From: Burkholderiales bacterium
GTDB taxonomy: Bacteria; Pseudomonadota; Gammaproteobacteria; Burkholderiales; JAEUMW01
Assembly: GCA_016791285.1 (NCBI GenBank)
Contig: JAEUMX010000022.1
Span: 1-34,315 of the forward strand
Length of the DNA stretch: 34,315 nt
Direction of reading: 5' to 3'
Positions 1 through 6,711 of this stretch are shown piece by piece (positions within the stretch are counted from its first letter, which is position 1; every line of letters starts with the position of its first letter). Below the pieces are notes generated by a model that saw only the letters and a program-made list of their open reading frames with translations, searched no databases and was not told the DNA's origin. The translations under genes and the position numbers were made by a program.

Positions 1-443
1 ATCTTCGACGCGAGTCCCGGGCGCTGCTCCATGATCTGGAGAAACGCGTTGCGATCCAGCATCGCGAAGGTGGTGTCCTCGGCGGCGACGCAGGTGGCGA
101 ACCGGGGCTCGCCGTCGATCATCGACATCTCGCCCAGGATCTTGCCGGCCCCGACCGAGGCGACGAGCTTCGGATTCGGAGCGTCGAACTGTTTGAACAC
201 GTTCACCTGGCCGCTCAGTACGACCACCATGAAACTGCCCTCGTCACCTTCGAAGATGAAAGGGGTGCCAGTCTGCACCCGGAAAAGCTCGAGGTAGCCG
301 GCAAGGAGCTTTGCTTCCTCCGCCGTGAGGTCCTTGAAGACGCGTGCGCCGCGCAGGCCGTCGCTCAGTTTTTCGGCAAACGCAAGACCGCTGCCCAGAT
401 GGTTCAGACCCTCGATGTAGCGGCCGCCGAGACGGTGTCCCAT
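1..443 (-). CDS. Cyclic nucleotide-binding domain protein (partial)
   Basis: The frame opens at the ATG complementary to 441-443, behind an AGGAG-type ribosome site, and runs off the left edge, so about 147 residues are visible and the C-terminus is missing. After about 35 residues the sequence matches a cNMP-binding beta-roll: FKDLTAEEAKLLAGY leads into the barrel, then EGDEGSFMVVVLSGQVNVF, then the phosphate-binding-cassette-like stretch GEMSMIDGEPRFATC. The cassette has the GE and the R...A spacing typical of Crp/Fnr and PKA regulatory folds. No DNA-binding domain is visible, so it could be a stand-alone sensor or the N-terminal part of a larger protein. It lies upstream of nothing else on this strand. 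The family assignment is firm; the ligand and role are unknown. Confidence 0.8.
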   Translation of the reverse strand, partial: MGHRLGGRYIEGLNHLGSGLAFAEKLSDGLRGARVFKDLTAEEAKLLAGYLELFRVQTGTPFIFEGDEGSFMVVVLSGQVNVFKQFDAPNPKLVASVGAGKILGEMSMIDGEPRFATCVAAEDTTFAMLDRNAFLQIMEQRPGLASK

Positions 444-506
444 GTACCTGCTCCTGGTTGGAAGGCTGCCCGTCCGCGGGACGAGCACTGCGCTTCCTGC
501 ATACGG

Positions 507-1628
507 TCAGGCGGCGCCCCGCAACGTTCGCGCCAACTCCACGCGACGCAGGTAGGCATCGCGCGCGATCCCGACGTCCTGCAGAAAGTGCGGCAGCTCC
601 TTCAAGAGAAGCGCCTGCGGTCCGTCCACGAGGGCCTTGGCCGGATTGGGGTGAAAGTCGACGAGAATCATGTTCGCACCAGCCAGTACGCCCTGGGCCG
701 TCACGTGGAAGATGTCGAGCAGGCCGTCGGGTGCCTGCGCCCGGGAACCGACAGAGTGGGACGGATCGATGCATACGGGCATCCGTGTGAGGCGGCGCAC
801 CACCGGCACGTGGGAGAAGTCGACGAAGTTGCGGTGCGGGTCACCCATGTTCGTCTTCATGCCGCGCAGCCCGAACACGACGCGCCGGTTGCCTTCGCTC
901 GCCAGGTATTCGGCGGCGTTCAGCGATTCGTCGAGCGTGATGCCGAAGCCGCGCTTGAGCAGAACGGGAAAGTTCTTCTGGCGCCCGGCGATCTTGAGGA
1001 GCTCGAAGTTCTGCGTGTTGCGGGTGCCGATCTGGAGCATGACGCCGGTCGGATTCCCTGTCTCCTCCAGGGCGTCCCGAATCTCGTCGATGTGCGACTC
1101 GTGGGTCACTTCCATTGCGATCACCTTGATGCCGTACTTGCCCGCCAGATCGAAGACGTACGGCAGGCAGGCCTTGCCGTGCCCCTGAAAAGCGTAGGGG
1201 CTGGTGCGCGGCTTGTAGGCTCCCATGCGGGTGCAGACCTGTCCATGCTCGCGCAGCGCTTTCATCATCTGCTCGACGTGTGCCGGCATGTCCACCGCGC
1301 ACAGGCCCGCGAAGACATTGAGGGTGTCCTGCCCGAAGCGCACGCCGTTGTAGTCGAAGTGGGTCGGACGCGCTTCGTCTCTGTGGCGCCCGAGGATGCG
1401 GTACTCCTCCGACACACGCACGACGCGCTCGACGCAGGGCAGTGCCCGCATGTCGTCCAGGCTGAGCGAGGTCGTGCTGCCGATGAGATACACCTCGAAC
1501 AGGCCGCGCTCCGTGCCCTGCTCATGATGGACGCGGGTGGTGATGTTGGGCAGCGTGGCGAGCCGCTCCAGCAGTGCCTGATAGTCGGCGCCCTCGGGGT
1601 CGGTGTTTCCTTCAAGTATGAGAATCAT
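507..1628 (-). CDS. 3-deoxy-7-phosphoheptulonate (DAHP) synthase, type I-beta
   Basis: A protein of 373 residues that should condense phosphoenolpyruvate and erythrose 4-phosphate, the first step of the shikimate pathway, in the cytosol. The frame stays open further upstream, but the ATG at 1628 (MILILEGNTDPEG) is the natural start because it begins the N-terminal ferredoxin-like regulatory domain (about residues 1-85). The TIM barrel follows: AGLCAVDM carries the metal-binding Cys, KPRTSPYAFQG is the PEP-binding loop, IDPSHSVGS carries the metal His, and VDFHPNPAKALVDG carries the last metal ligands. Two departures from the Thermotoga/Bacillus pattern stand out: Asp replaces the usual Glu in VEVHP, and GLRGMKT replaces the usual ERG. 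A TACACT-like -10 lies about 55 bases upstream. The family is clear; catalytic equivalence to canonical enzymes is inferred. Confidence 0.87.
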   Translation of the reverse strand: MILILEGNTDPEGADYQALLERLATLPNITTRVHHEQGTERGLFEVYLIGSTTSLSLDDMRALPCVERVVRVSEEYRILGRHRDEARPTHFDYNGVRFGQDTLNVFAGLCAVDMPAHVEQMMKALREHGQVCTRMGAYKPRTSPYAFQGHGKACLPYVFDLAGKYGIKVIAMEVTHESHIDEIRDALEETGNPTGVMLQIGTRNTQNFELLKIAGRQKNFPVLLKRGFGITLDESLNAAEYLASEGNRRVVFGLRGMKTNMGDPHRNFVDFSHVPVVRRLTRMPVCIDPSHSVGSRAQAPDGLLDIFHVTAQGVLAGANMILVDFHPNPAKALVDGPQALLLKELPHFLQDVGIARDAYLRRVELARTLRGAA

Positions 1629-1682
1629 GGTGCGATCGTCATGGCAAGCGGCAAGGACTCGAGCGCTCGCAAAAATCTTGGA

Positions 1683-1688
1683 AGTGTA
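1683..1688 (-). promoter_or_regulatory. Candidate -10 box for the DAHP synthase gene
   Basis: The minus strand reads TACACT here, 55 bases ahead of the DAHP synthase ATG, in the divergent space between this gene and the YjbQ gene. No convincing -35 box was found, so this is a motif match only. Confidence 0.3.
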
Positions 1689-1767
1689 GCGGATTCGGTG
1701 CGGCGCGTCATGGCGCGGGGTCGCATCGAACGCAAGCAACACCTCACGCGGATCCGCGATGCGACAG

Positions 1768-1773
1768 TAGAAT
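1768..1773 (+). promoter_or_regulatory. Candidate -10 box for the YjbQ-family gene
   Basis: TAGAAT lies about 30 bases before the YjbQ start, followed by a GGAGCCGGGAGGAG leader. The same TAGAAT hexamer occurs before the plus-strand gene at the right edge of the window. The -35 region is weak. Confidence 0.35.
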
Positions 1774-1803
1774 CCTTCCCGTGGAGCCGGGAGGAGTTCG
1801 ATC

Positions 1804-2217
1804 ATGAGGGCAACGATAGAACTGCGGACCGATCATCGCGAACAGCTGGTGGACATCACCACGCAGGTGCGCGACGTGGTGTCCAGGTCAGGGCTGCAGT
1901 CCGGGCTGATCAACGTCTATGCGCAGGGGGCTACCGCAGCGATCATGATCCAGGAGAACTGGGATGCCAGTGTGCCGACCGATGTCGTGAACTTCCTGCG
2001 CAAACTGATTCCGGCCGGGGTCTGGCTGCACGACGAGCAGGACGACAACGGCGATGCGCACGTCAAGGCCGGTCTGGTGGGTCCGTCGGAGACGATCCCC
2101 ATCATCGACGGTCAGCCAGGCCTTTCGACCTGGCAGGGCGTCTTCTTCTGCGAATTCGACGGACCGCGCCGCGACCGCAAGGTGGTGTGTACCCTGATCG
2201 CAACCGCGAGTAACTAG
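1804..2217 (+). CDS. yjbQ: YjbQ/UPF0047 family protein
   Basis: A 137-residue single-domain protein of the YjbQ (UPF0047) family, which is often annotated as a secondary thiamine-phosphate synthase; the physiological role is unsettled. Family features seen: the N-terminal strand and VDITTQVRDVVSRSG, the segment GLINVYAQGATAAIMIQENW, the conserved HVKAGLVGPSETIPI loop with its His, and the C-terminal LSTWQGVFFCEFDGP where aromatic and acidic residues line the presumed active site. The start at 1804 has a strong AGGAG seven bases upstream. It is divergent from the DAHP synthase gene. The stop codon abuts a transposase remnant, so the original downstream neighbour has been lost. Confidence 0.88.
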   Translation: MRATIELRTDHREQLVDITTQVRDVVSRSGLQSGLINVYAQGATAAIMIQENWDASVPTDVVNFLRKLIPAGVWLHDEQDDNGDAHVKAGLVGPSETIPIIDGQPGLSTWQGVFFCEFDGPRRDRKVVCTLIATASN

Positions 2218-2933
2218 TCAAGCGCGAGGCGTTGCTCGCCGCCACCGAGGGCAAGCTGCAGCAGATCAAGGAGCGTGTCGATGCGAGCCGGCTCAAAGGC
2301 GCCGATGCGATCGGGCTGCGCGTGGGCAAGGTGGCCAACCAGTGCAAGGTCGCCAAGCACTTCGAGCTGGCCATCGCCGACAACAGCTTCACGTTCGCGC
2401 GCAAGCACGAGGCGATCGCCGCCGAAGCGGCGCTGGACGGCATCTACATCATCCGCAGCGCATGGACGCGGCCGAGTGCGTGCGCAACTACAAGGCGCTG
2501 GCCAACGTGGAGCACGCGTTCCGCTCGCTGAAGACGGTGGACCTGAAGGTGCGCCCGATCCACCATCGCACCGCCGATCGGGTGCGTGCACACATCCTGC
2601 TGTGCATGCTGGCGTACTACGTGCAGGCACATGCGCGAAGCCTGGCGTGAGCTGATGTTCGCCGACACCGATCAGGCGGCCAAGGCCACGCGCGATCCGG
2701 TGGCGCCGGCGCGCAGGTCGCAACTCGCGTTGGACAAGGCGCGCCGCCGCACGACCGACGATGGCACCGCGGTGCACAGCTTCGCCACGCTCGTGGCCGA
2801 GCTGGGCACGATCGTGCGCAACACCTGCCGCACCCCCGGCGCCGCAGCCGATGCACCAACGTTCAATATCGTCACGACGCCCAACGCCACGCAGCACCAC
2901 GCGCTCGATCTGATCAAGCAGATTCGGCCGTAG
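2218..2933 (+). pseudogene. IS1634-type transposase remnant, truncated and frameshifted
   Basis: Only about the C-terminal half of a DDE transposase remains. The first frame reads KREALLAATEGKLQQIK through KHFELAIADNSFTFARKHE to DGIYIIRS. It then shifts near 2458-2462 into MDAAECVRNYKALANVEHAF and RSLKTVDLKVRPIHHRTADR, and shifts back near 2630 into HMREAWRELMFADTDQAAKA, ending at the stop at 2931-2933. The YREK-like region (VEHAFRSLKTVDLKVRPI) is typical of IS1634/IS4-superfamily transposases. The catalytic N-terminal part is absent, and no terminal inverted repeats or target duplication could be recognised. It begins one base after the YjbQ stop codon. It cannot encode an active transposase. 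Confidence 0.82.
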
Positions 2934-2987
2934 GCAGAGAAACTTCTTGATGCGCAGGTGCTGCTTGATCCACTTGAAGATCACAAT
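2934..2987 (-). mobile_element. Short IS4-family transposase remnant
   Basis: The minus strand encodes IVIFKWIKQHLRIKKFLC in one frame. The core FKWIKQHLRIK is a hallmark of IS4-family DDE transposases, around the catalytic Glu region. Only 18 codons remain. It lies directly beside the IS1634-type remnant in the opposite orientation and overlaps the last codons and stop of cydB, so the final residues of CydB appear to be encoded by insertion-sequence DNA. Confidence 0.6.
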
Positions 2988-4012
2988 CGACGCTTGTGCG
3001 CTTCGCCGCCAAAGCCGGGAGTCTTGCCGCGGAAGACCCAATAGACACCAGCGGTGTAGACGACGATGACCGGCAACACGACCACGCCGCCGTAGAACAG
3101 GAAGCGCAGCGACGCATCGGGCGACGCCGCGCTGCCGACGGTGAGCGCGTACGGCACCATGTACGGCCAGAACATCACGCCCAGGCTCAGGTAGGCGCAA
3201 ACGAAGAACAGCGCGCTGCCGGCGAAGGGCAGCACGTCGTTACGGCCGCGCGCGGCAAGTGCCGTGGCGGCGAGCGCGGCGACGCCGGTGGCCGGAAACA
3301 CCCAGCCCCACGGTCGGTCGCGCAGATGGCCCTGCGCCACCGCGCCGGCGTCGGCGCCGAGCACGACGGCGAAGGCCGCGCCGATCAGCACGAAGACGAT
3401 CGCCGCGAGCCAGCCGATGCGCGCGCGCGCCCAGTCGCGCAGCGCGCCCTCGCTCTTGACGACGACCCAGCCGGCGCCGAGCAGCGCGTAGCCGAAAACG
3501 AGGCCGGCGCCGGTCAGCAGCGCGAACGGATGCAGCCAGTCGAACGAGCCGCCGGCGAACTGCCCATCGCGCACCGCGACGCCGCGCATCATCGCCCCCA
3601 CCGCCGCGCCCTGCACGAAGGCGACGACGACCGAACCGACGAAGAAGCCCCGATCCCACAGCCGGCGCATGCGAACGCTGCGGCCGCGGAACTCGAACGC
3701 GACGCCGCGGAAGATCAGACCGACGAGCAGCAGCAGCACCGGGATGTAGAACGCCGCGAGGAAGACCGCGTAGACCGCCGGGAACGCCGCGAACAGCCCC
3801 GCCCCGACGACCACGAGCCAGGTTTCGTTGCCATCCCAGAACGGCGCGATGGTGTTCATCAGCGCCGTGCGCCGGGCTTCGTCGCGCGTCGTGCCGAACA
3901 GGATGCCGACGCCGAGGTCGAAGCCGTCGAGGATGACGTAGACGAGGATCGCCAGCGCGATCACGCCGGCCCAGAACAGCGCCAGATCGCTCGGCGGCGC
4001 GGTGCCCGTCAT
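2981..4012 (-). CDS. cydB: Cytochrome bd-type quinol oxidase subunit II
   Basis: A 343-residue integral membrane protein, the heme-free partner of CydA in the cytochrome bd (cyanide-insensitive type) quinol oxidase. The N-terminus carries the family signature VYVILDGFDLGVGILFG, followed by APFWDGNETWLVVVGAGLFAAFP-type sequence and several further hydrophobic helices (about eight in all), including the segments around FYIPVLLLLVGLIFRG and FLFYGGVVVLPVIVVYTAGV. It overlaps cydA by four bases (ATGA), so translation is probably coupled. No cydX-like small ORF follows. Instead the stop codon lies within an IS4-type fragment, so the last two residues may not be native. The assignment is firm. Confidence 0.95.
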   Translation of the reverse strand: MTGTAPPSDLALFWAGVIALAILVYVILDGFDLGVGILFGTTRDEARRTALMNTIAPFWDGNETWLVVVGAGLFAAFPAVYAVFLAAFYIPVLLLLVGLIFRGVAFEFRGRSVRMRRLWDRGFFVGSVVVAFVQGAAVGAMMRGVAVRDGQFAGGSFDWLHPFALLTGAGLVFGYALLGAGWVVVKSEGALRDWARARIGWLAAIVFVLIGAAFAVVLGADAGAVAQGHLRDRPWGWVFPATGVAALAATALAARGRNDVLPFAGSALFFVCAYLSLGVMFWPYMVPYALTVGSAASPDASLRFLFYGGVVVLPVIVVYTAGVYWVFRGKTPGFGGEAHKRRL

Positions 4013-5409
4013 CGTTGATCGCCGCCGGCGGACGGCTCGCGCTCGACGGCGAAGGCCAACGGCCGGCTACCGGTGGCGCCCGCGATCGGCTGCTGCGCGC
4101 CTCTGGGCCCGTCGCGCAGCAGCCGGTAGATGTAGTACAGACCGAAGGAATAGACCACCGCATACACCAGCACGTAGACACTCAACGAGAACAGCACGTC
4201 CTCGGTGCGCAGCGATGGCGTGACCGCGTCCTTGGTGCGCAGCAGGCCGTAGATGACCCAGGGCTGGCGGCCGACCTCGGCGGTGAACCAGCCGGCCAGC
4301 ACGGCGACGAAGCCGCTGGGAAAGCTCAGGAACATGCCCCACAAGAACCAGCGCGAACTCTCCAGCCGGCGGCGCCAGCGCAGCACGTGGCCGACGATCA
4401 CCAATGCCGACATGAGCAGCCCCATGCCGACCATGATGCGAAAGCCGAAGAACGGGATCAGCACCGGCGGCCAGTCCTCGCGCGGGAACGATTCCAGACC
4501 GACCTCGGCCGAAGTCCAGTTGCCCGAGGCGATGAAGCTGCCGAGCTTGGGCACGGTGATCGCATAAAGGTTGCGCTCGTTGGCCTCGTCCGGCCAGGCG
4601 ATCAGCACCTCGCTGGCCGGCTGCTGGTTCTGCCAGCGCGCCTCGATGGCGGCGAACTTGGCGGGCTGGTGCTCGAGCACGTACAGCCCGGTGAGGTGGC
4701 CGACGAACATCTGCAGCGGGATCAGCACCCCCACCAGGCCCAGGCCCCAATGCAGCATCACGCGGCCTTCGTCGCGGTGCACGCCGCGCAGCAGGTACCA
4801 CGCGCCGGTGGCGCCCACGCACATCGCGGTCGTCAGGAAGGCGGCCAGCAGCATGTGCGGCCAGCGCACCATCTGCACCGGGCCGAGCACGATCTGCTTC
4901 CAGTCCTCGGGCACGAACCGGCCGTCGACGATGGTGTGGCCGAGCGGCACCTGCATCCAGCTGTTGTTGGCGAGGATCCAGAACGACGAGAACAACGTGC
5001 CGAGCGACACCATGCAGCAGGCGAAGAAATAGAAGCGCGGCGACACGCGTTCGCGCCCGAGCAGCATGACGCCGAAGAACGTCGCCTCGAGCATGAACGC
5101 GGTGAAGGCCTCGTAGCCGAGCAGCGGGCCCTGGATCGGGCCCGAGCGCTCGGCCAGCACGCCCCAGTTGGTGCCGAACTGGAACGCCATCACGATGCCG
5201 GTGACGACGCCCATGCCGAACGACACGGCGAACACCCTGAGCCAGAAATCGAACACGCGCCGGTAGATTGCCTTGCCGGTCGCCAGATGCGCGCCCTCGA
5301 TCGTGGCCAGCCAGGCCGCCAGGCCGATCGTGAACGCCGGGAAGATGATGTGAAAGCTGATCAGGAACGCGAACTGGATGCGCGACAGGATGACAGGATC
5401 GAGTTCCAC
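4009..5409 (-). CDS. cydA: Cytochrome bd-type quinol oxidase subunit I (short Q-loop, CIO type)
   Basis: A 466-residue membrane subunit that oxidises quinol and reduces oxygen to water using hemes b558, b595 and d. Visible ligands are His20 in SFHIIFPAFTIG, the His in VRWPHMLLAAFLT for b558, and the Met in GFRIMVGMG. EATFFGVMLLG and GRQPWVIYGLLRT are further family signatures. The quinol loop between AKFAAIEARW and NLYAITVPK is short, as in cyanide-insensitive CioA-type enzymes, and lacks the long E. coli insertion. Translation starts at GTG 5409, only 21 bases after the preceding outer membrane protein gene, within the same run as the GMC oxidoreductase. That placement suggests the oxidase serves the accessory run, although it could equally be general respiration. 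Confidence 0.95.
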   Translation of the reverse strand: MELDPVILSRIQFAFLISFHIIFPAFTIGLAAWLATIEGAHLATGKAIYRRVFDFWLRVFAVSFGMGVVTGIVMAFQFGTNWGVLAERSGPIQGPLLGYEAFTAFMLEATFFGVMLLGRERVSPRFYFFACCMVSLGTLFSSFWILANNSWMQVPLGHTIVDGRFVPEDWKQIVLGPVQMVRWPHMLLAAFLTTAMCVGATGAWYLLRGVHRDEGRVMLHWGLGLVGVLIPLQMFVGHLTGLYVLEHQPAKFAAIEARWQNQQPASEVLIAWPDEANERNLYAITVPKLGSFIASGNWTSAEVGLESFPREDWPPVLIPFFGFRIMVGMGLLMSALVIVGHVLRWRRRLESSRWFLWGMFLSFPSGFVAVLAGWFTAEVGRQPWVIYGLLRTKDAVTPSLRTEDVLFSLSVYVLVYAVVYSFGLYYIYRLLRDGPRGAQQPIAGATGSRPLAFAVEREPSAGGDQR

Positions 5410-5430
5410 GCCCAGGCCCTTCTTCTTCCT

Positions 5431-6372
5431 TCAGCCACCCAGCGGCAGCACCAGATTGGCAAAGACTGCGTAGCCTTCGAGCCGGTTCCTGGCCTCGAAT
5501 TCCCAGTAGCCGCGCAGGTTGGCGTAGGCGGGCAGTCCACCGATGCTGAAGACGTAGCCGATCTCCGGACCGATCGCGGCGACCTTCGACTTGAACGGCC
5601 CGAGCTTCGCACCGGCCCCACTGTCGCCGGTGAGTTGGTAGTACACGTAGCCGGCGACGCCCAGTTGCCAGTTCGCGGACAGGAACTGCGAGGCCGCCCA
5701 GTCCAGGTGCGAGTCGATGCCGTTCTTGTATTGGGTGTCCGGGTTCTCCCAGTTGTAGGTCAGGCCCAGCACCGCCGAAAACTCGCGTCCGGACTTCTGA
5801 TCGAGATAGGTGTAGCCGCCGCCGGCATCGATGGCGGCATGTCCGATGCCGATGTTGGCCAGCCGCTTGCTGTCGTAGGCGCCGACCGGGATGTCGCCGG
5901 TCAGGTAGGTCATCCAGTTGTGGACGCCGCGGCTCCACGCGAGGCTGGCGACGGGGTACAGGTCGGTGAAGCCCGATACCGAATCCTCGACATCGAACGT
6001 GGTGCCGCGCGGGGACAAGCGCAGGTCCGCCGCCGTCGAGTTCCTGCCATAGCCGAAGCCCAGCCCGATGGCGGCCTGGCCGCCCAGCACCTTGCGCTCG
6101 GGCGCGTAGGTCGGCTGGACCAGCAGCAGGGGCAGGCGCGAATTCAGGCCGACCGTCACGCTATCCCCTCGTGGCAGGACCTCGCCGGCGGACGCGTTTC
6201 CGCTGTAGTAGTAGCCCACCATGGGCAGCGACCAGCCCGGGGTCGCCGGCACCGCGGCCAGGCTCGCGTACTGCCCGGAAAACCAGAACGGCACGCCACC
6301 TTCGTCACCGTGCGCAGGGCCACCGACCCCCAGCGCCAGCGCCAGCAACGCCGCGGCACGCTCATGCCACAT
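5431..6372 (-). CDS. Outer membrane protein, phenol MetA-pathway/transporter-like family
   Basis: About 313 residues from the ATG at 6372. The first residues (MWHERAAALLALALGVGG ending PAHG) look like a Sec signal peptide. The mature part is rich in alternating beta strands with aromatic ends: GWSLPMVGYYYSG, LLLVQPTYAPERK, AAIGLGFGYGR, DLYPVASLAWSRGVHNWMTY and AAIGPEIGYVFSIGG, ending in FANLVLPLGG. This matches the MetA-pathway/SphA-like family of outer membrane proteins found in aromatic and hydrophobic-compound degradation clusters, where a substrate-uptake role is usually proposed. Its start overlaps the stop of the Rieske-like gene by one base (TGATG), so the two are translationally coupled. 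The open frame extends upstream, but that part is low-complexity arginine-rich sequence antisense to nothing useful. Confidence 0.75.
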   Translation of the reverse strand: MWHERAAALLALALGVGGPAHGDEGGVPFWFSGQYASLAAVPATPGWSLPMVGYYYSGNASAGEVLPRGDSVTVGLNSRLPLLLVQPTYAPERKVLGGQAAIGLGFGYGRNSTAADLRLSPRGTTFDVEDSVSGFTDLYPVASLAWSRGVHNWMTYLTGDIPVGAYDSKRLANIGIGHAAIDAGGGYTYLDQKSGREFSAVLGLTYNWENPDTQYKNGIDSHLDWAASQFLSANWQLGVAGYVYYQLTGDSGAGAKLGPFKSKVAAIGPEIGYVFSIGGLPAYANLRGYWEFEARNRLEGYAVFANLVLPLGG

Positions 6373-6701
6373 CACGCGCCGGACACCGCGACTTCGATCC
6401 CCCCGTCGCGCTCGCGCACCGCGTGGGTGGCGAGCGCGCGGCTCGCGGGGTCGCGCAGCGCGGCGCCGCTGGCGAGATCGAAAGTCGCGCCATCGCAAGG
6501 CGACATGATCGTCGCGCCGATCAGCTTGCCCGACGACAGCGGCGCGCCGTCGGTGGGCGACAGGTCGTCGAAGGCGTAGAGGCGCCCGGCGACACGGGCG
6601 ACCGAGACGCGACGCTTCAGATCGTCCAGGTAGTACGGCATCGCATAGCCTTCGGGCACATCGCCGGACTTGCCGAGGATGCGGAATGCGGTCTCGCTCA
6701 T
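6372..6701 (-). CDS. Rieske-fold small protein lacking the iron-sulfur ligands
   Basis: A 109-residue protein with the length and pattern of a Rieske-type ferredoxin (BphF/NirD-like): RVAGRLYAFDDLSPTDGAPL, then LIGATIMSPCDGATFDLASG, then ALATHAVRERDGGIEV. Aligned to the family pattern C-x-H...C-x2-H, the first motif reads S-P-T in place of C-x-H, and the second reads S-P-C-D in place of C-x-x-H. All four cluster ligands are therefore replaced, and no Rieske [2Fe-2S] cluster is expected. The start has an AGGGGG ribosome site. It lies between the GMC flavoprotein gene (10-base gap) and the outer membrane protein gene. It may act as a binding or scaffold partner, but that is inference. Confidence 0.7.
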   Translation of the reverse strand: MSETAFRILGKSGDVPEGYAMPYYLDDLKRRVSVARVAGRLYAFDDLSPTDGAPLSSGKLIGATIMSPCDGATFDLASGAALRDPASRALATHAVRERDGGIEVAVSGA

Positions 6702-6711
6702 GGTGGTCCCC

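Noticed and set aside
399..2213. A 604-codon plus-strand frame across the DAHP synthase region
   Set aside because: Antisense shadow of the DAHP synthase gene that then runs into the YjbQ gene in another frame; no domain is recognisable.
4015..6579. An 854-codon open frame on the plus strand
   Set aside because: It lies antisense to cydA, the outer membrane protein and the Rieske-like gene, is rich in Arg/Ala/Gln/His repeats with no recognisable domain, and is what GC-rich codon bias produces opposite real genes.
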